Shown here piece by piece: positions 48,587 to 57,366 of a stretch of DNA of 64,000 nt. Origin of the DNA: an uncultured Hellea sp. (GTDB lineage Bacteria; Pseudomonadota; Alphaproteobacteria; Caulobacterales; Maricaulaceae). The position numbers and the translations under genes are program-made. Each line of letters opens with the position of its first letter. Within the stretch, counting starts at the first letter, position 1. Location: NCBI GenBank assembly GCA_905477785.1, contig CAJQGR010000014.1, positions 1-64,000 on the forward strand, in the 5' to 3' direction. The notes under the pieces were generated by a model. That model ran no database searches and was not told where the DNA came from. It was given only the letters and a program-made list of their open reading frames with translations.

Positions 48587-50067
48587 CTACCGAAAAACAG
48601 GGTCATCTAGACTTCTAAGCTTTCGTGAGTGGAGTGTTCCAGTTTGGGCTGCTTCGTGCATAATTGACATTGCCTCTAATCCAATATTGAGATGTTGAGA
48701 AACCCTACTCCTATAAAACTCTTCCGCAGTTCCTGGGAGTTTAATTTCACCATGTAATGGTTTGTCTGATACGCATAATAATGTTCCATATGGTACTCTA
48801 TAACGGTACCCATTCGCTGCAATGGTTGCGCTCTCCATATCAATAGCAATCGCACGCGATTGGTTTAATCTTTTTCGTAAGCTTGCATAACGCATCTCCC
48901 AGTTTCTATCATCTGTTGTAACTACAGTGCCTGTACGAACATGGTTTTTCATTTCAGATCCAGAAAGCTTCATTACTTTGCTTATAGCCTCTGTAAGAGC
49001 AATTTGAACCTCAGCTATTGTGGGTAATGGGATTGCTGGTGGTAAGACTTCGTCTAAAATTTGGTCATCTCTCAAATAAGCATGTGCAAGCACAAAGTCT
49101 CCAAGAGTTTGAGTATCACGTAAGCCTCCGCAATGTCCTAGCATTAACCAGCAGTGTGATCTTAACACAGCGATATGGTCAGTAATTGTTTTCGCATTAG
49201 ATGGGCCAACGCCAATATTTATAATCGTGATGCCTTCATTGTTTTCTCCTATAAGGTGATAGGCGGGCATCTGGGGTAGCTTGATATTATCAGGCGGCTT
49301 ATAATTATTCGCTGAGGTTACAATTCCAACACCAGGACTAGAAAACCCTTTGTAGGTACCCTTACCAATCACCGATTTTGCATGCTGTATAAATTCATCA
49401 ACATAACGTTGATAGTTTGTGAAAATAACGAATTTTTGAAAATCAGAGGGAGAGGTCCCAGTATAATGCTTTAAGCGTTGCAAGGAATAGTCTGTTCTTA
49501 AAGCGGGAAATAGGCTCAAGGGTAGGGGACTATCATTTGAGTGCTCAAATGCGCCATCTGCTAAATCATCGTGAATTGTCTTTAAGTTAGGAAGAGCAAA
49601 GTAATCCCCAATCGATCCTGAATATTCGCTATCTATTTTGAAATCTGAAGTATCTACAGCAAAGGTTACAGGAATTTCCTCATCACTGAGGCCAACGTAA
49701 TATTCAACGTCATAACTGGCTTGAATATGGCTTAACTGGTCATAGAGATAATTTTTGAAAATCTCTGGGTGAGTAATAGATGTTCCATACCAACCAGGTC
49801 CTCGTATACTTACAAATCCGGAAGGGTTTAATCCGTGAAGTTTGCGTTCGCGTAAATGGAGGAGAAGGTAGGGATAATTTGTTTGTTGGTTTTCAGAACG
49901 TTTCCCCGTTTTAGCAAAGATTGAGAAAGCTTCATTAAGGTTATTTGTTGAAATTTCATAAAGTGATTCTAGTTGATTGATTGTTGTTTTAATGTCTTCA
50001 CATAGATTTAGTTGATCAAAATAATGTGGTTTGTTTCCTGTTTTTTTAAAAATAATTTTTCTCCCAT
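48587..50067 (-). pseudogene. amn: AMP nucleosidase with an apparent -1 frameshift at an A7 run
   Basis: The C-terminal 310 residues (from TTG 49519) are a clear AMN phosphorylase-like domain: FVIFTNYQRYVDEF, IGVGPSNAKTITDHIAVL, DMESATIAANGYRYRVPYGTLLCVSDKPLHGEIK. The same frame stays open upstream to 50077 and encodes the AMN N-terminal domain (NQLESLYEIS, PGWYGTSITHPEIFKNYL, GDYFALPNLKTIHDDLADG) but contains no ATG, GTG or TTG. ATG 50065-50067 is one frame off. Its codons TTA AAA AAA at 50041-50049 form a slippery heptamer exactly where a -1 shift joins the two. The product would be 493 residues, normal for AMN. It may be functional by slippage or a sequencing indel, hence tentative pseudogene. 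Confidence 0.7.
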
Positions 50068-50287
50068 TCGGTCTAGTTTATTCCTCCGGATGACGAATAA
50101 AATTTCCATGTCTTAATTGAATTATCATAATAAAGTCAAGAAATTTCAACTTATCAAACTGGAGTCCTCAAGCGCGAGACGGATACATTTATTTTTAGAA
50201 CTTGACGAATTAAATAAACTTTTGGGCAATAATGTTTGCTGATCACCAGACTTTTCTGCGCAAATATTTGACCCAAATGCTTTCTCC

Positions 50288-51961
50288 TCATGAATTAAGG
50301 CGTGCAAAGCCCCAAAGCGTGCCATAAAAGATTCGGCCTTCATCATCGATGTTTATGCCAGAGTAGAGGCTATTATATTTTTGATCGCCAATTATGTAGT
50401 GAAAGGTAGATTGTCCTTTGCTCCAGTCAAGAGCTTCAAGCGTCCATTCATTATCTCGTGCACCTATGAAATAGACATGATTGGAACCTAAGCTAACCCA
50501 AGGCACTCCATTAGGTGAACTGACCTTGGTATTAACCCAAGCTTGTTCAAGGCGCTGCAGATGAGGATTCCATTGAAATTTTTGAACGCCAAAAGGTTGG
50601 AATTTCGGGTTATTCCCGAACGGTCCAATTAATACACTTAAGGCACGGCCTTTTTTGGGAAAGAAGAATGGTACATTGCGGGGACGGTTATTGACCACCA
50701 TCGCGCCGTACCCTGCAACTACAACTGATTGCTCAGTTTGGATGTCCTCGATGTTTAGTTCACCCATGTTCACAGGAGCTTGCCCAGCTATACGGCTCGA
50801 GGGTGCATCTGGTAATGATTGCCAGTTTTCTGGAATTTCGTCACGCCAAAATAAAGTGACATTCATACGAATATCACCGTCAGTTATGACAACGAATTTA
50901 TCTTCTTCACCAAATCCCATAAGACTTGGTGTTGCCCCTGTGCCATTACCCGTTCCGTTGCGATATTTAGCTGTCCAAGCACCGTCACTTTCATTAATAG
51001 AAAATTTATCCCCCATCCAAACAACTTTATGCATGTGATTGCGAGATGCGAGGTAAATGCCGCCTGCATCATCTATAGCAGCCGAGTTTCGCACCCAGCC
51101 GTAACCAACGCCTTGCGTGGAAATATCTTCAGTATCTGCATGTTTTAGACGTATTATCCTGTACTCACTGAGATCGCTTGACACTGCAGCAAGATAACCA
51201 TTCTCAGCTGGAATAATAATCCAACCATCAAATGTCATATTCATACCAACGCTTGGGCCCGAAGCCTCCGGGGGTAGTTGAAAGGTGGCTTTAATAACAA
51301 TCTCTGATGTTGGATCGTTTTCAATTGCGTCTCCATAAGCCGTTATTATGCCATCATTATCAGCGATATAAACCCAATTGTTCTTGCCTACCATAATGTA
51401 GACTCCAGATAGGTCTTTCAGCGGGGACATTGCTTTGATCGCTGTAGGAATTCCAGTGGCACCATTATTTTTATTGAGCTTGGCTGTGAATTCGTTAGCC
51501 CATTCCTCGTTATAAGTTCCAGATACTGGCGTTTCAAAGTGGTCATAGATTTCATATGTTTCCTCATCAAGTTTATACAAGCCATTTACCCCATTAGCCC
51601 ATAAAATGCGCTTTCCATTTGGATAAACATTAGATGTGAAAGCTCCAAAGTAACCTGGACCAAGGTGAACATATGTTATATCATCTGCGCTAAGCCTTTT
51701 TGAGACATCAATGGGACCAGCAATTGCAGTGACATCCTGTTGCGCAGGTTCGCCATGCGGCATTGGATTAACACCTTCAGCCAGAAAGGTGTTCTTTGGA
51801 GGTAAATTTGGTATCGAATTAACATCAATTTTCTCGGTCATCTGAGGCGCAAGTGGTAAGTCTAAATCTGGGCGTGGAACTTGCTCCTGATGGCAATATT
51901 TTAGATAGGCTACCAGAGCTATAGCCAAGACTAATAATATGATTATCTTTGACTTTTTCAT
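50288..51961 (-). CDS. Membrane-anchored beta-propeller protein B, unrecognised
   Basis: A 557-residue protein with an N-terminal anchor (IIILLVLAIALVAYL), a Pro-rich linker, and a long all-beta region of propeller-type repeats (VYPNGKRILWANGVNGLYKLD, GVYIMVGKNNWVYIADNDG, GGIYLASRNHMHKV, GRIFYGTLWGFARL). It shares the phrase type GxGTGATPSLMG with propeller A and is probably its paralogue. No CxxCH haem site and no classic PQQ tryptophan motif was seen. It lies 42 bp downstream of propeller A. Periplasmic location is inferred. Confidence 0.8.
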   Translation of the reverse strand: MKKSKIIILLVLAIALVAYLKYCHQEQVPRPDLDLPLAPQMTEKIDVNSIPNLPPKNTFLAEGVNPMPHGEPAQQDVTAIAGPIDVSKRLSADDITYVHLGPGYFGAFTSNVYPNGKRILWANGVNGLYKLDEETYEIYDHFETPVSGTYNEEWANEFTAKLNKNNGATGIPTAIKAMSPLKDLSGVYIMVGKNNWVYIADNDGIITAYGDAIENDPTSEIVIKATFQLPPEASGPSVGMNMTFDGWIIIPAENGYLAAVSSDLSEYRIIRLKHADTEDISTQGVGYGWVRNSAAIDDAGGIYLASRNHMHKVVWMGDKFSINESDGAWTAKYRNGTGNGTGATPSLMGFGEEDKFVVITDGDIRMNVTLFWRDEIPENWQSLPDAPSSRIAGQAPVNMGELNIEDIQTEQSVVVAGYGAMVVNNRPRNVPFFFPKKGRALSVLIGPFGNNPKFQPFGVQKFQWNPHLQRLEQAWVNTKVSSPNGVPWVSLGSNHVYFIGARDNEWTLEALDWSKGQSTFHYIIGDQKYNSLYSGINIDDEGRIFYGTLWGFARLNS

Positions 51962-52003
51962 GTTAGACTCCGTATTTGAATATTAAGAAAGTTTTCAGCA
52001 GTA

Positions 52004-53467
52004 TTATTGATCTTTAGCCATAATAATCCCGGTGCGAATACCTACATAAGCAGCTTCATTAGGGCCCAAAACTACAGGTGCCGTAACGGATGAGTACTTA
52101 TCCCAAAACCCGCCAGCCCCTTTTCCGATGAGGCGGTCCCATAAAATGTCACCTGTCTCATAATCCATAGCGGTCAAGTACCATCCACCGGTTTTAGCGC
52201 CTTGAAATGGTAACTTGAATGTATAAATGTAAATCAGACCAGTCGCCGTGGATAATCTCGGTAAAGAGTGCGATTGCATCTGGCTTGCCCAGACAGTTTT
52301 GCAGCCTGAGCGGTCTTCATTGATATCAACCCGAGTGACCCCTGGCGCAGTTTCAAGAGCATTACCCATATAATCATGGCCAAAATCATTTTGAACAATA
52401 AGAGCATTTTTATACGAAACAAGCGAGTTCTCCGTAGCGCTAGCGCCTGGTTTAAAAACCGGTTCCTTACAGACAACTCGGGAGCCTTTTATATCAGCTT
52501 TGCGCTTATAAACCATTATATTGGTTGATGGGCTACCATCATCAGCAATTGACACAAGATCATCACCTATAAGTGTCGGTGAAGTTCCTGACCCATGAGA
52601 GAGTGTACCAATCTTTTGCTCTGAGCCGCGCTCATAAGTTTCTCGCCAGACCGGCTCAGGCTTGCGAGTTTGTTCATTTATCCCAAACATATAGAGCGCA
52701 TGGGTCGAGACCATATAAACACCGTTCATGTCAACAGCGAAAGAGTTCTGAACAACCTCGCCAAATTCGGGTAGATTGAACGTATGAAATTTACCGTCTG
52801 TTTTGTCGCGATAACCGATAACTCCACCGGTAGTAACAAACCACAGGTTTCCGTTCCAATCTGGCATGACATCATGAATGTTAGCTCCTTCCGGCAAAAG
52901 ATCACCTAATGGATAATTTTCAACCACCTCCCAAGTTAACGTCTTCCCCTTTTCTAGGATTTCAATAATTTTTATGGAATTATCATTTGGGGCGAGAATA
53001 GCGCGATTTTGATTGTCCAGATGAAAATAAGCGCCGCCGCTATTATCTTGATTGTCCTTTTTAGGCATTTCGTACTTAGCTAATGTTTCCAAAGTTTCTG
53101 GATCCAACAAATGCAATGTTACCTTATTAAGATTAAGCGCAACAGTAATGAGGCGGCCTTTATCATCAAAAGAAATATTAGGTGCGACGCCGATGATTTT
53201 GCCAAAAGATCTATGCTTAGAAACTGTATTATTTCCCAGAGGCCCGCCGTAATCACTCACATCTGTATTATAACTTCCTGAGTGCATGCCGCTACGTTGG
53301 GGTTCTGTCAGTAGAGGGTGCAATGGAGTATCAGTGGGTAATAAGGGCCGAGCTGCTATTGCATCACCCATCTCGGTAGGGACATCATTTTTTGGTATTT
53401 TCATCCACACAGCATAGATCAGGCCTGCGCCCAAAATGGTGGCTGGTATTAAATAACGTTTTTTCAT
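52004..53467 (-). CDS. Membrane-anchored beta-propeller protein A, quinoprotein-like
   Basis: A 487-residue protein with an N-terminal anchor (LIPATILGAGLIYAVWM), then propeller-like repeats (ISFDDKGRLITVALNLNKVTLHLLDPETLETLAKY, GNLWFVTTGGVIGYRDKTDG, SHGSGTSPTLIGDDLVSIADDG, WYLTAMDYETGDILWDRLIG). The last is PQQ-repeat-like, but no cofactor can be claimed. Its ATG overlaps the stop of the molybdenum enzyme gene by ATGA, so the two are translationally coupled. Confidence 0.82.
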   Translation of the reverse strand: MKKRYLIPATILGAGLIYAVWMKIPKNDVPTEMGDAIAARPLLPTDTPLHPLLTEPQRSGMHSGSYNTDVSDYGGPLGNNTVSKHRSFGKIIGVAPNISFDDKGRLITVALNLNKVTLHLLDPETLETLAKYEMPKKDNQDNSGGAYFHLDNQNRAILAPNDNSIKIIEILEKGKTLTWEVVENYPLGDLLPEGANIHDVMPDWNGNLWFVTTGGVIGYRDKTDGKFHTFNLPEFGEVVQNSFAVDMNGVYMVSTHALYMFGINEQTRKPEPVWRETYERGSEQKIGTLSHGSGTSPTLIGDDLVSIADDGSPSTNIMVYKRKADIKGSRVVCKEPVFKPGASATENSLVSYKNALIVQNDFGHDYMGNALETAPGVTRVDINEDRSGCKTVWASQMQSHSLPRLSTATGLIYIYTFKLPFQGAKTGGWYLTAMDYETGDILWDRLIGKGAGGFWDKYSSVTAPVVLGPNEAAYVGIRTGIIMAKDQ

Positions 53468-55650
53468 GCTTGAATTTTTTTCCTTATTTTTTCCAATTTT
53501 ACAGGCACACCGTGAACAACCGCATTTCCTGTGAGTTCGTCCATGACGTTATGATCAGTAATATCATTAAGGCTTGCGCCAGGATGGGCATTTGCGACTC
53601 GTTGCCTAGTTCCTTTGCGGGTATGACCCCAGGCATGTGGCAAACAGATAACACCTGGCATGACGTTATCAGTAATAACGACAGGAACCTCGATACTGCC
53701 GACAGCTGAAGTGATGCACGCCATATCACCCTCTTTTAATTTCCGATTTTTAGCATCGTGGGGATTTACAAAAAGGGTACAAGTGGGTGGACCCTTTACT
53801 AAGCGCTGACTATGGTGAAGCCAGCCCAATGTGCGCTCGGTTAAACGCGAGATAATTAATAGGTCATATTCTTCTTCATTATAACCTGCCACTCCTTCAA
53901 ACCAGCGTGCTTTGAGACGAGGCAAGTCGGCGAGTATCAATTGGGGTGCGGCATCAATCTTCTTATCATTCGTAAATAAGCCTTCGGGCAATATGCGCTT
54001 TGGCTTTCCAAGAAATACGCCATGCGGATTTTCTTTCAATATGTTGAGCGTGAGGCCTTTTTTAAACGGGTTTATTCCTGATCCGTAGGGTCCAAATCGT
54101 AGCCCCATGGCAAGAATAAACTCAACTGTGATAAATTTACTTAAAGCACCAAGCAAGCGGACCTTTAATTTTTTTAAGGGGTTACTTGCCTTCTTTACTG
54201 CCCAGCGCCTTACAATCTCACCTATGATTTCAAAATCTGTATATCCTGGCTTTTCTGGTTTAAATAGTCTTGGGTTATAGGCCGCCCAATTTATTGTATC
54301 GTACGTATGATAGAATAAGTCATAATGACTTTTTTCAAAAGGACCTACTGGGGGCAATATAATATCTGCATGTCTTGTCGTCTCATTAATATACGGATCT
54401 ACTGCAACCATAAAGTCAAGTTGTCCTAAAGCCTCTTCAAATAGTTTCCCATTTGGCATAGATAAGGCACCATTTCCTGCTATTGCTACAAGTCCACGAA
54501 TTTTCCCTTTACCAGGTGTCATAATTTCTTCTGCTAATACAGCCACCGGTAGTTCCATTGCGAATTCTGGGCGGTTGCTCACACGACTTCGGTAAGTATC
54601 ATAACTTCCTCTTGCGCCTTCTATTGCTGTAAATGTATCAATAGCAGTGGTTGGAAACATCATACCCCCCGGCTCATCAAAATTAGCTGTTATTAAGTTT
54701 ATAACCATCATCAACCAATTGCAGAGACCACCGAACTTCTGCATAGACAAGCCTGTTCTCCCATAACATACGGCAGTTTTAGATGTTGCAAACTCACAAG
54801 CTATGCGCTCGATATCATGTTGCGAAATTCCTGTTACTTTAGCGATTGTTGGCAAGTCAAAATTACTTAATGCAGGTTGTATTTTTTCCCAGTTTTTTAT
54901 GTGAGGGCCAAGTCTACCCTTTTTTGCTAACCCTTTTGAAAATATTGTTTTTATAAGTCCAATTAGAAATAAGGCATCAGTTGAGGGTTTTATGAAGTGG
55001 TGTTCATCACAGAATTCTGCACTTTCTGTTCTTCGTGGATCGATTAAAACAACTTTTCCACCCCGTTCTTGGATGCCTACGAATTTTTTATGTGGATTTG
55101 CTCCTGTAGACATCATAGCCCCATTAGAAACCTTCGGGTTTGAACCTAATAACAAGAAATAATCTGTTTGATCTATATTTGGTACTGTTGCCATAAATTG
55201 ATGACCAAGCATAAAATACCAGACGAAGTTGTGCGGCTGTTGATCAACTGTTGAACCGGTATAAGTATTTTGAGTGTTTGCTACCTGACGTAAGGGGTGC
55301 ACGGTTAAAAGAGCTCCAATATTATGAGCAGTACTTCTCCCTTGGTAAGTTGCTACTGCATTATTCCCATATTTTCTTTGAATGGCTGCTAGCTTAGATG
55401 TAGTTTCATTGAAAGCTTCGTTCCAGGAAATCTCTATAAATTTACCATTTACCTTTTTCATTGGTTTATGAAGTCTATCTGGGTCAATGTGGATGTCTTG
55501 TAATCCTATTGGTTTTGGACAAATTTCACCTTTACTCAAAACATGTTTTGGATCTCCTTTGATTGAAAGTATCTTGCCACCTTCATGTTCTATAGAAATT
55601 CCGCACATGGTTTCGCAAAGATGACAAGTTCGGTAATGGATTTCTGACAT
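53464..55650 (-). CDS. Bis-MGD molybdenum/tungsten oxidoreductase with 4Fe-4S site
   Basis: A 728-residue DMSO-reductase-family catalytic subunit. The N-terminal cluster ligands are C9, C12, C16 and C44 (TCHLCETMCGI and EICPKP). Conserved MGD-binding regions follow (LLLGSNPKVSNGA, VVLIDPRRTESAE, VAIAGNGALSMPN) and the C-terminal aspartate-decarboxylase-like barrel (INPHDAKN-like VNPHDAKNRKLKEGDMACIT, CLPHAWGH). At the usual Cys/Sec ligand position it has Asp136 in GSTVDQQP. There is no Tat signal, so it is likely cytoplasmic. The substrate is unknown. It starts at TAATG with the TetR gene. Confidence 0.92.
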   Translation of the reverse strand: MSEIHYRTCHLCETMCGISIEHEGGKILSIKGDPKHVLSKGEICPKPIGLQDIHIDPDRLHKPMKKVNGKFIEISWNEAFNETTSKLAAIQRKYGNNAVATYQGRSTAHNIGALLTVHPLRQVANTQNTYTGSTVDQQPHNFVWYFMLGHQFMATVPNIDQTDYFLLLGSNPKVSNGAMMSTGANPHKKFVGIQERGGKVVLIDPRRTESAEFCDEHHFIKPSTDALFLIGLIKTIFSKGLAKKGRLGPHIKNWEKIQPALSNFDLPTIAKVTGISQHDIERIACEFATSKTAVCYGRTGLSMQKFGGLCNWLMMVINLITANFDEPGGMMFPTTAIDTFTAIEGARGSYDTYRSRVSNRPEFAMELPVAVLAEEIMTPGKGKIRGLVAIAGNGALSMPNGKLFEEALGQLDFMVAVDPYINETTRHADIILPPVGPFEKSHYDLFYHTYDTINWAAYNPRLFKPEKPGYTDFEIIGEIVRRWAVKKASNPLKKLKVRLLGALSKFITVEFILAMGLRFGPYGSGINPFKKGLTLNILKENPHGVFLGKPKRILPEGLFTNDKKIDAAPQLILADLPRLKARWFEGVAGYNEEEYDLLIISRLTERTLGWLHHSQRLVKGPPTCTLFVNPHDAKNRKLKEGDMACITSAVGSIEVPVVITDNVMPGVICLPHAWGHTRKGTRQRVANAHPGASLNDITDHNVMDELTGNAVVHGVPVKLEKIRKKIQA

Positions 55651-56261
55651 TACGAGTCCAATTTAATTTTATTATTTGCTTTTAACTCTAAGGAGAGGGC
55701 GGTAAAAATATGATCTAATCCAGAATCTATAGTTGAAGGAATATATGATTTTTGTTGAGATTTAGATAGTGATTGATGAAAAGTTGTATCCATTATAGAA
55801 CACCCAATCATGAAGCCAGTTAATGAACTCGTAGCATTTATTGTTTGCTGCTGATTAAATCCAGCTGTTCTTAGAACACCAAGTATTTTACTTAGCACCT
55901 CCATGGCATTAGGTCCAAATCGTGGGGCATTCCCTAGATATGGGTGTAGACTAGGCATGCTCTTAAGAGAGGTATACATATTAGTATATGTGGCTCTTAA
56001 CCATTCTTTCCAATCTAAATTTGAAATTTCGTGATTGCATACATCTACATCACAAACAAATGCATCTAATACAGAATTAATAAGATCGGACTTATCTGAA
56101 ACATGACGATAAATAGCCATGGGGGTAACACTCAGCTTATCGGCTAAAGCTTTCATGGTCAGGTAATCGAAGCCTTTATCTTTAACTAATTCCAATCCTG
56201 CATTAGCAATAATTGATCGAGATAAATTCCTTTTGGTTATTCGTTTAAATGAATTTTTCAT
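55650..56261 (-). CDS. TetR-family transcriptional regulator
   Basis: A 203-residue regulator. The N-terminal helix-turn-helix is SRSIIANAGLELVKDKGFDYLTMKALADKLSVTPMAIYRHVSDKSDLI. The C-terminal ligand-binding domain (about 75-200) is divergent. It overlaps the molybdenum enzyme gene by 1 nt and has a perfect palindrome directly before its own start codon, so autoregulation of the whole operon is likely. The ligand is unknown. Confidence 0.92.
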   Translation of the reverse strand: MKNSFKRITKRNLSRSIIANAGLELVKDKGFDYLTMKALADKLSVTPMAIYRHVSDKSDLINSVLDAFVCDVDVCNHEISNLDWKEWLRATYTNMYTSLKSMPSLHPYLGNAPRFGPNAMEVLSKILGVLRTAGFNQQQTINATSSLTGFMIGCSIMDTTFHQSLSKSQQKSYIPSTIDSGLDHIFTALSLELKANNKIKLDS

Positions 56262-56304
56262 ATGTATATAACATATACATAATAATTGTATATTGTATAT
56301 AACA
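56262..56304. promoter_or_regulatory. Operator-like palindrome and repeat upstream of tetR
   Basis: ATGTATATAACATATACAT (56262-56280) is a perfect 8-bp inverted repeat with a 3-nt centre, immediately upstream of the TetR start codon. The 11-mer TGTATATAACA within it (56263-56273) recurs at 56294-56304, 31 bp away, which is about three helical turns. This is a plausible double binding site for the adjacent TetR protein. Confidence 0.5.
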
Positions 56305-56850
56305 AAGAAAAGATTATAAATATATTCTATTGAGTATTAATAGTGTTTAAATTCAGTACTTTATAAATTATACCTTATCTATTTTATTTATGTGATATGT
56401 TAATACGTCTGATTATTTAGAAATAATTATATTTATAGTTGCAAGTCATTCGCAAATAGAATAGTGGTAATATATAATGCAAATGCAAATCCATGCGGTA
56501 TATGGGATTGAAATAAGTGACAGAATGATACGAACTGCACTGTCAAAGCTACCCGATTTCTATGAAAGCGAACTCGAAAAACCTGACCCTAGCTGAGTTC
56601 TTTGATTAATGGCCTGAGCCACGAATATAATAATCAAACTTCTGCGAACCTTAGAGATTAGTATTTATGGCTGTGATATCGCTATGACCGTGACTTATTA
56701 ACAGGCGCACTCTCGATAATTAGGGTCAGCTTATAGCCTTACCTTGTTTCGCAATTGCGGCCTTAACACGCGCGGGTTACCCTTAGAAACTGATCTTTTC
56801 ATGTCCTTTACTTAACAAGAGACTAGTGGCTTGCCAAGGGCAGGGTAGTT
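56305..56850. other. Gene-poor intergenic stretch
   Basis: About 545 bp without a convincing gene. The left third is strongly AT-rich and may hold the tetR operon promoter. It contains a 39-codon ORF at 56477-56596 (plus strand, IHAVYGIEISDRMIRTALS) that vaguely recalls an IS256-type transposase segment, too short to assign. The right part is less AT-rich and shows stops in the frames read. It looks like decayed sequence at the edge of the accessory region. Confidence 0.45.
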
Positions 56851-57261
56851 GTGCAAATTGAGGGTATGAAACATTTGACCCTTATCCTCACACTCTTTTT
56901 CTCAACAATGTTTGCATCATCCGCATATGCAGATTGGGAGAAGATTGGTGATGATGCGGTGGGTAATACCTTCTATGTAGACTTTGATAAGATGCGTAAA
57001 AATGATGGGTATGTGTACTATTGGGAACTACAAGACCTGCTCGTACCTAATGAGTATGGAAACTTGTCTTTCGAAGTTTATTATCAAGGTGATTGTGAAT
57101 TATTCAGATACAAAGATTTGAGAGCAATATACTACAAACAGTCAAAGGGTGAAGGACGTGGAGAGACCGTTCCGCTTTCTAACGCTGAATGGAAATACCC
57201 AACTTCAAAGAGTATGGCGGAGAAAATACTCACCCAAGTGTGTTTCATAGCGGGTTACTAA
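56851..57261 (+). CDS. Surface-adhesin-E-like exported protein
   Basis: A small exported protein. The signal peptide is KHLTLILTLFFSTMFASSAYA with cleavage before DWEKIGDD. The mature part DWEKIGDDAVGNTFYVDFDKMRKNDGYVYYWELQDL follows the pattern of adhesin E (Adhesin_E) domains, and two Cys could form a disulfide. GTG 56851 has AGGG about 6 nt upstream. ATG 56866 gives a cleaner signal peptide but its GAGGG is too close. Function beyond export is not known. Confidence 0.7.
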   Translation: MQIEGMKHLTLILTLFFSTMFASSAYADWEKIGDDAVGNTFYVDFDKMRKNDGYVYYWELQDLLVPNEYGNLSFEVYYQGDCELFRYKDLRAIYYKQSKGEGRGETVPLSNAEWKYPTSKSMAEKILTQVCFIAGY

Positions 57262-57330
57262 CCTTGGGGGCGTCCTCGTTACCACTAATTTCGGCAGGTT
57301 TTGAAATAATATTATAAGAAAAACAATTCT

Positions 57331-57351
57331 ATTGACATTATAAGTGCCAAT
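57331..57351. promoter_or_regulatory. Dyad ATTGACA-N7-TGCCAAT upstream of the GST-sulfatase unit
   Basis: The arms ATTGACA (57331-57337) and TGCCAAT (57345-57351) form an imperfect 21-bp dyad starting 36 bp upstream of the GST start codon. The left arm includes a consensus -35 hexamer TTGACA. A near copy occurs at 61916-61936 in front of the second sulfatase. A shared repressor site is inferred. Confidence 0.45.
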
Positions 57352-57366
57352 AATTAATTCTTATAT

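Noticed and set aside
50146-50346. 66-codon minus-strand ORF at the end of propeller B
   Set aside because: It overlaps the propeller gene in another frame, is Ser/Lys-rich and has no ribosome-binding site or homology signal.
56477-56596. Transposase fragment
   Set aside because: Thirty-nine residues with one loosely IS256-like phrase are not enough; no terminal inverted repeats or target duplication were found.
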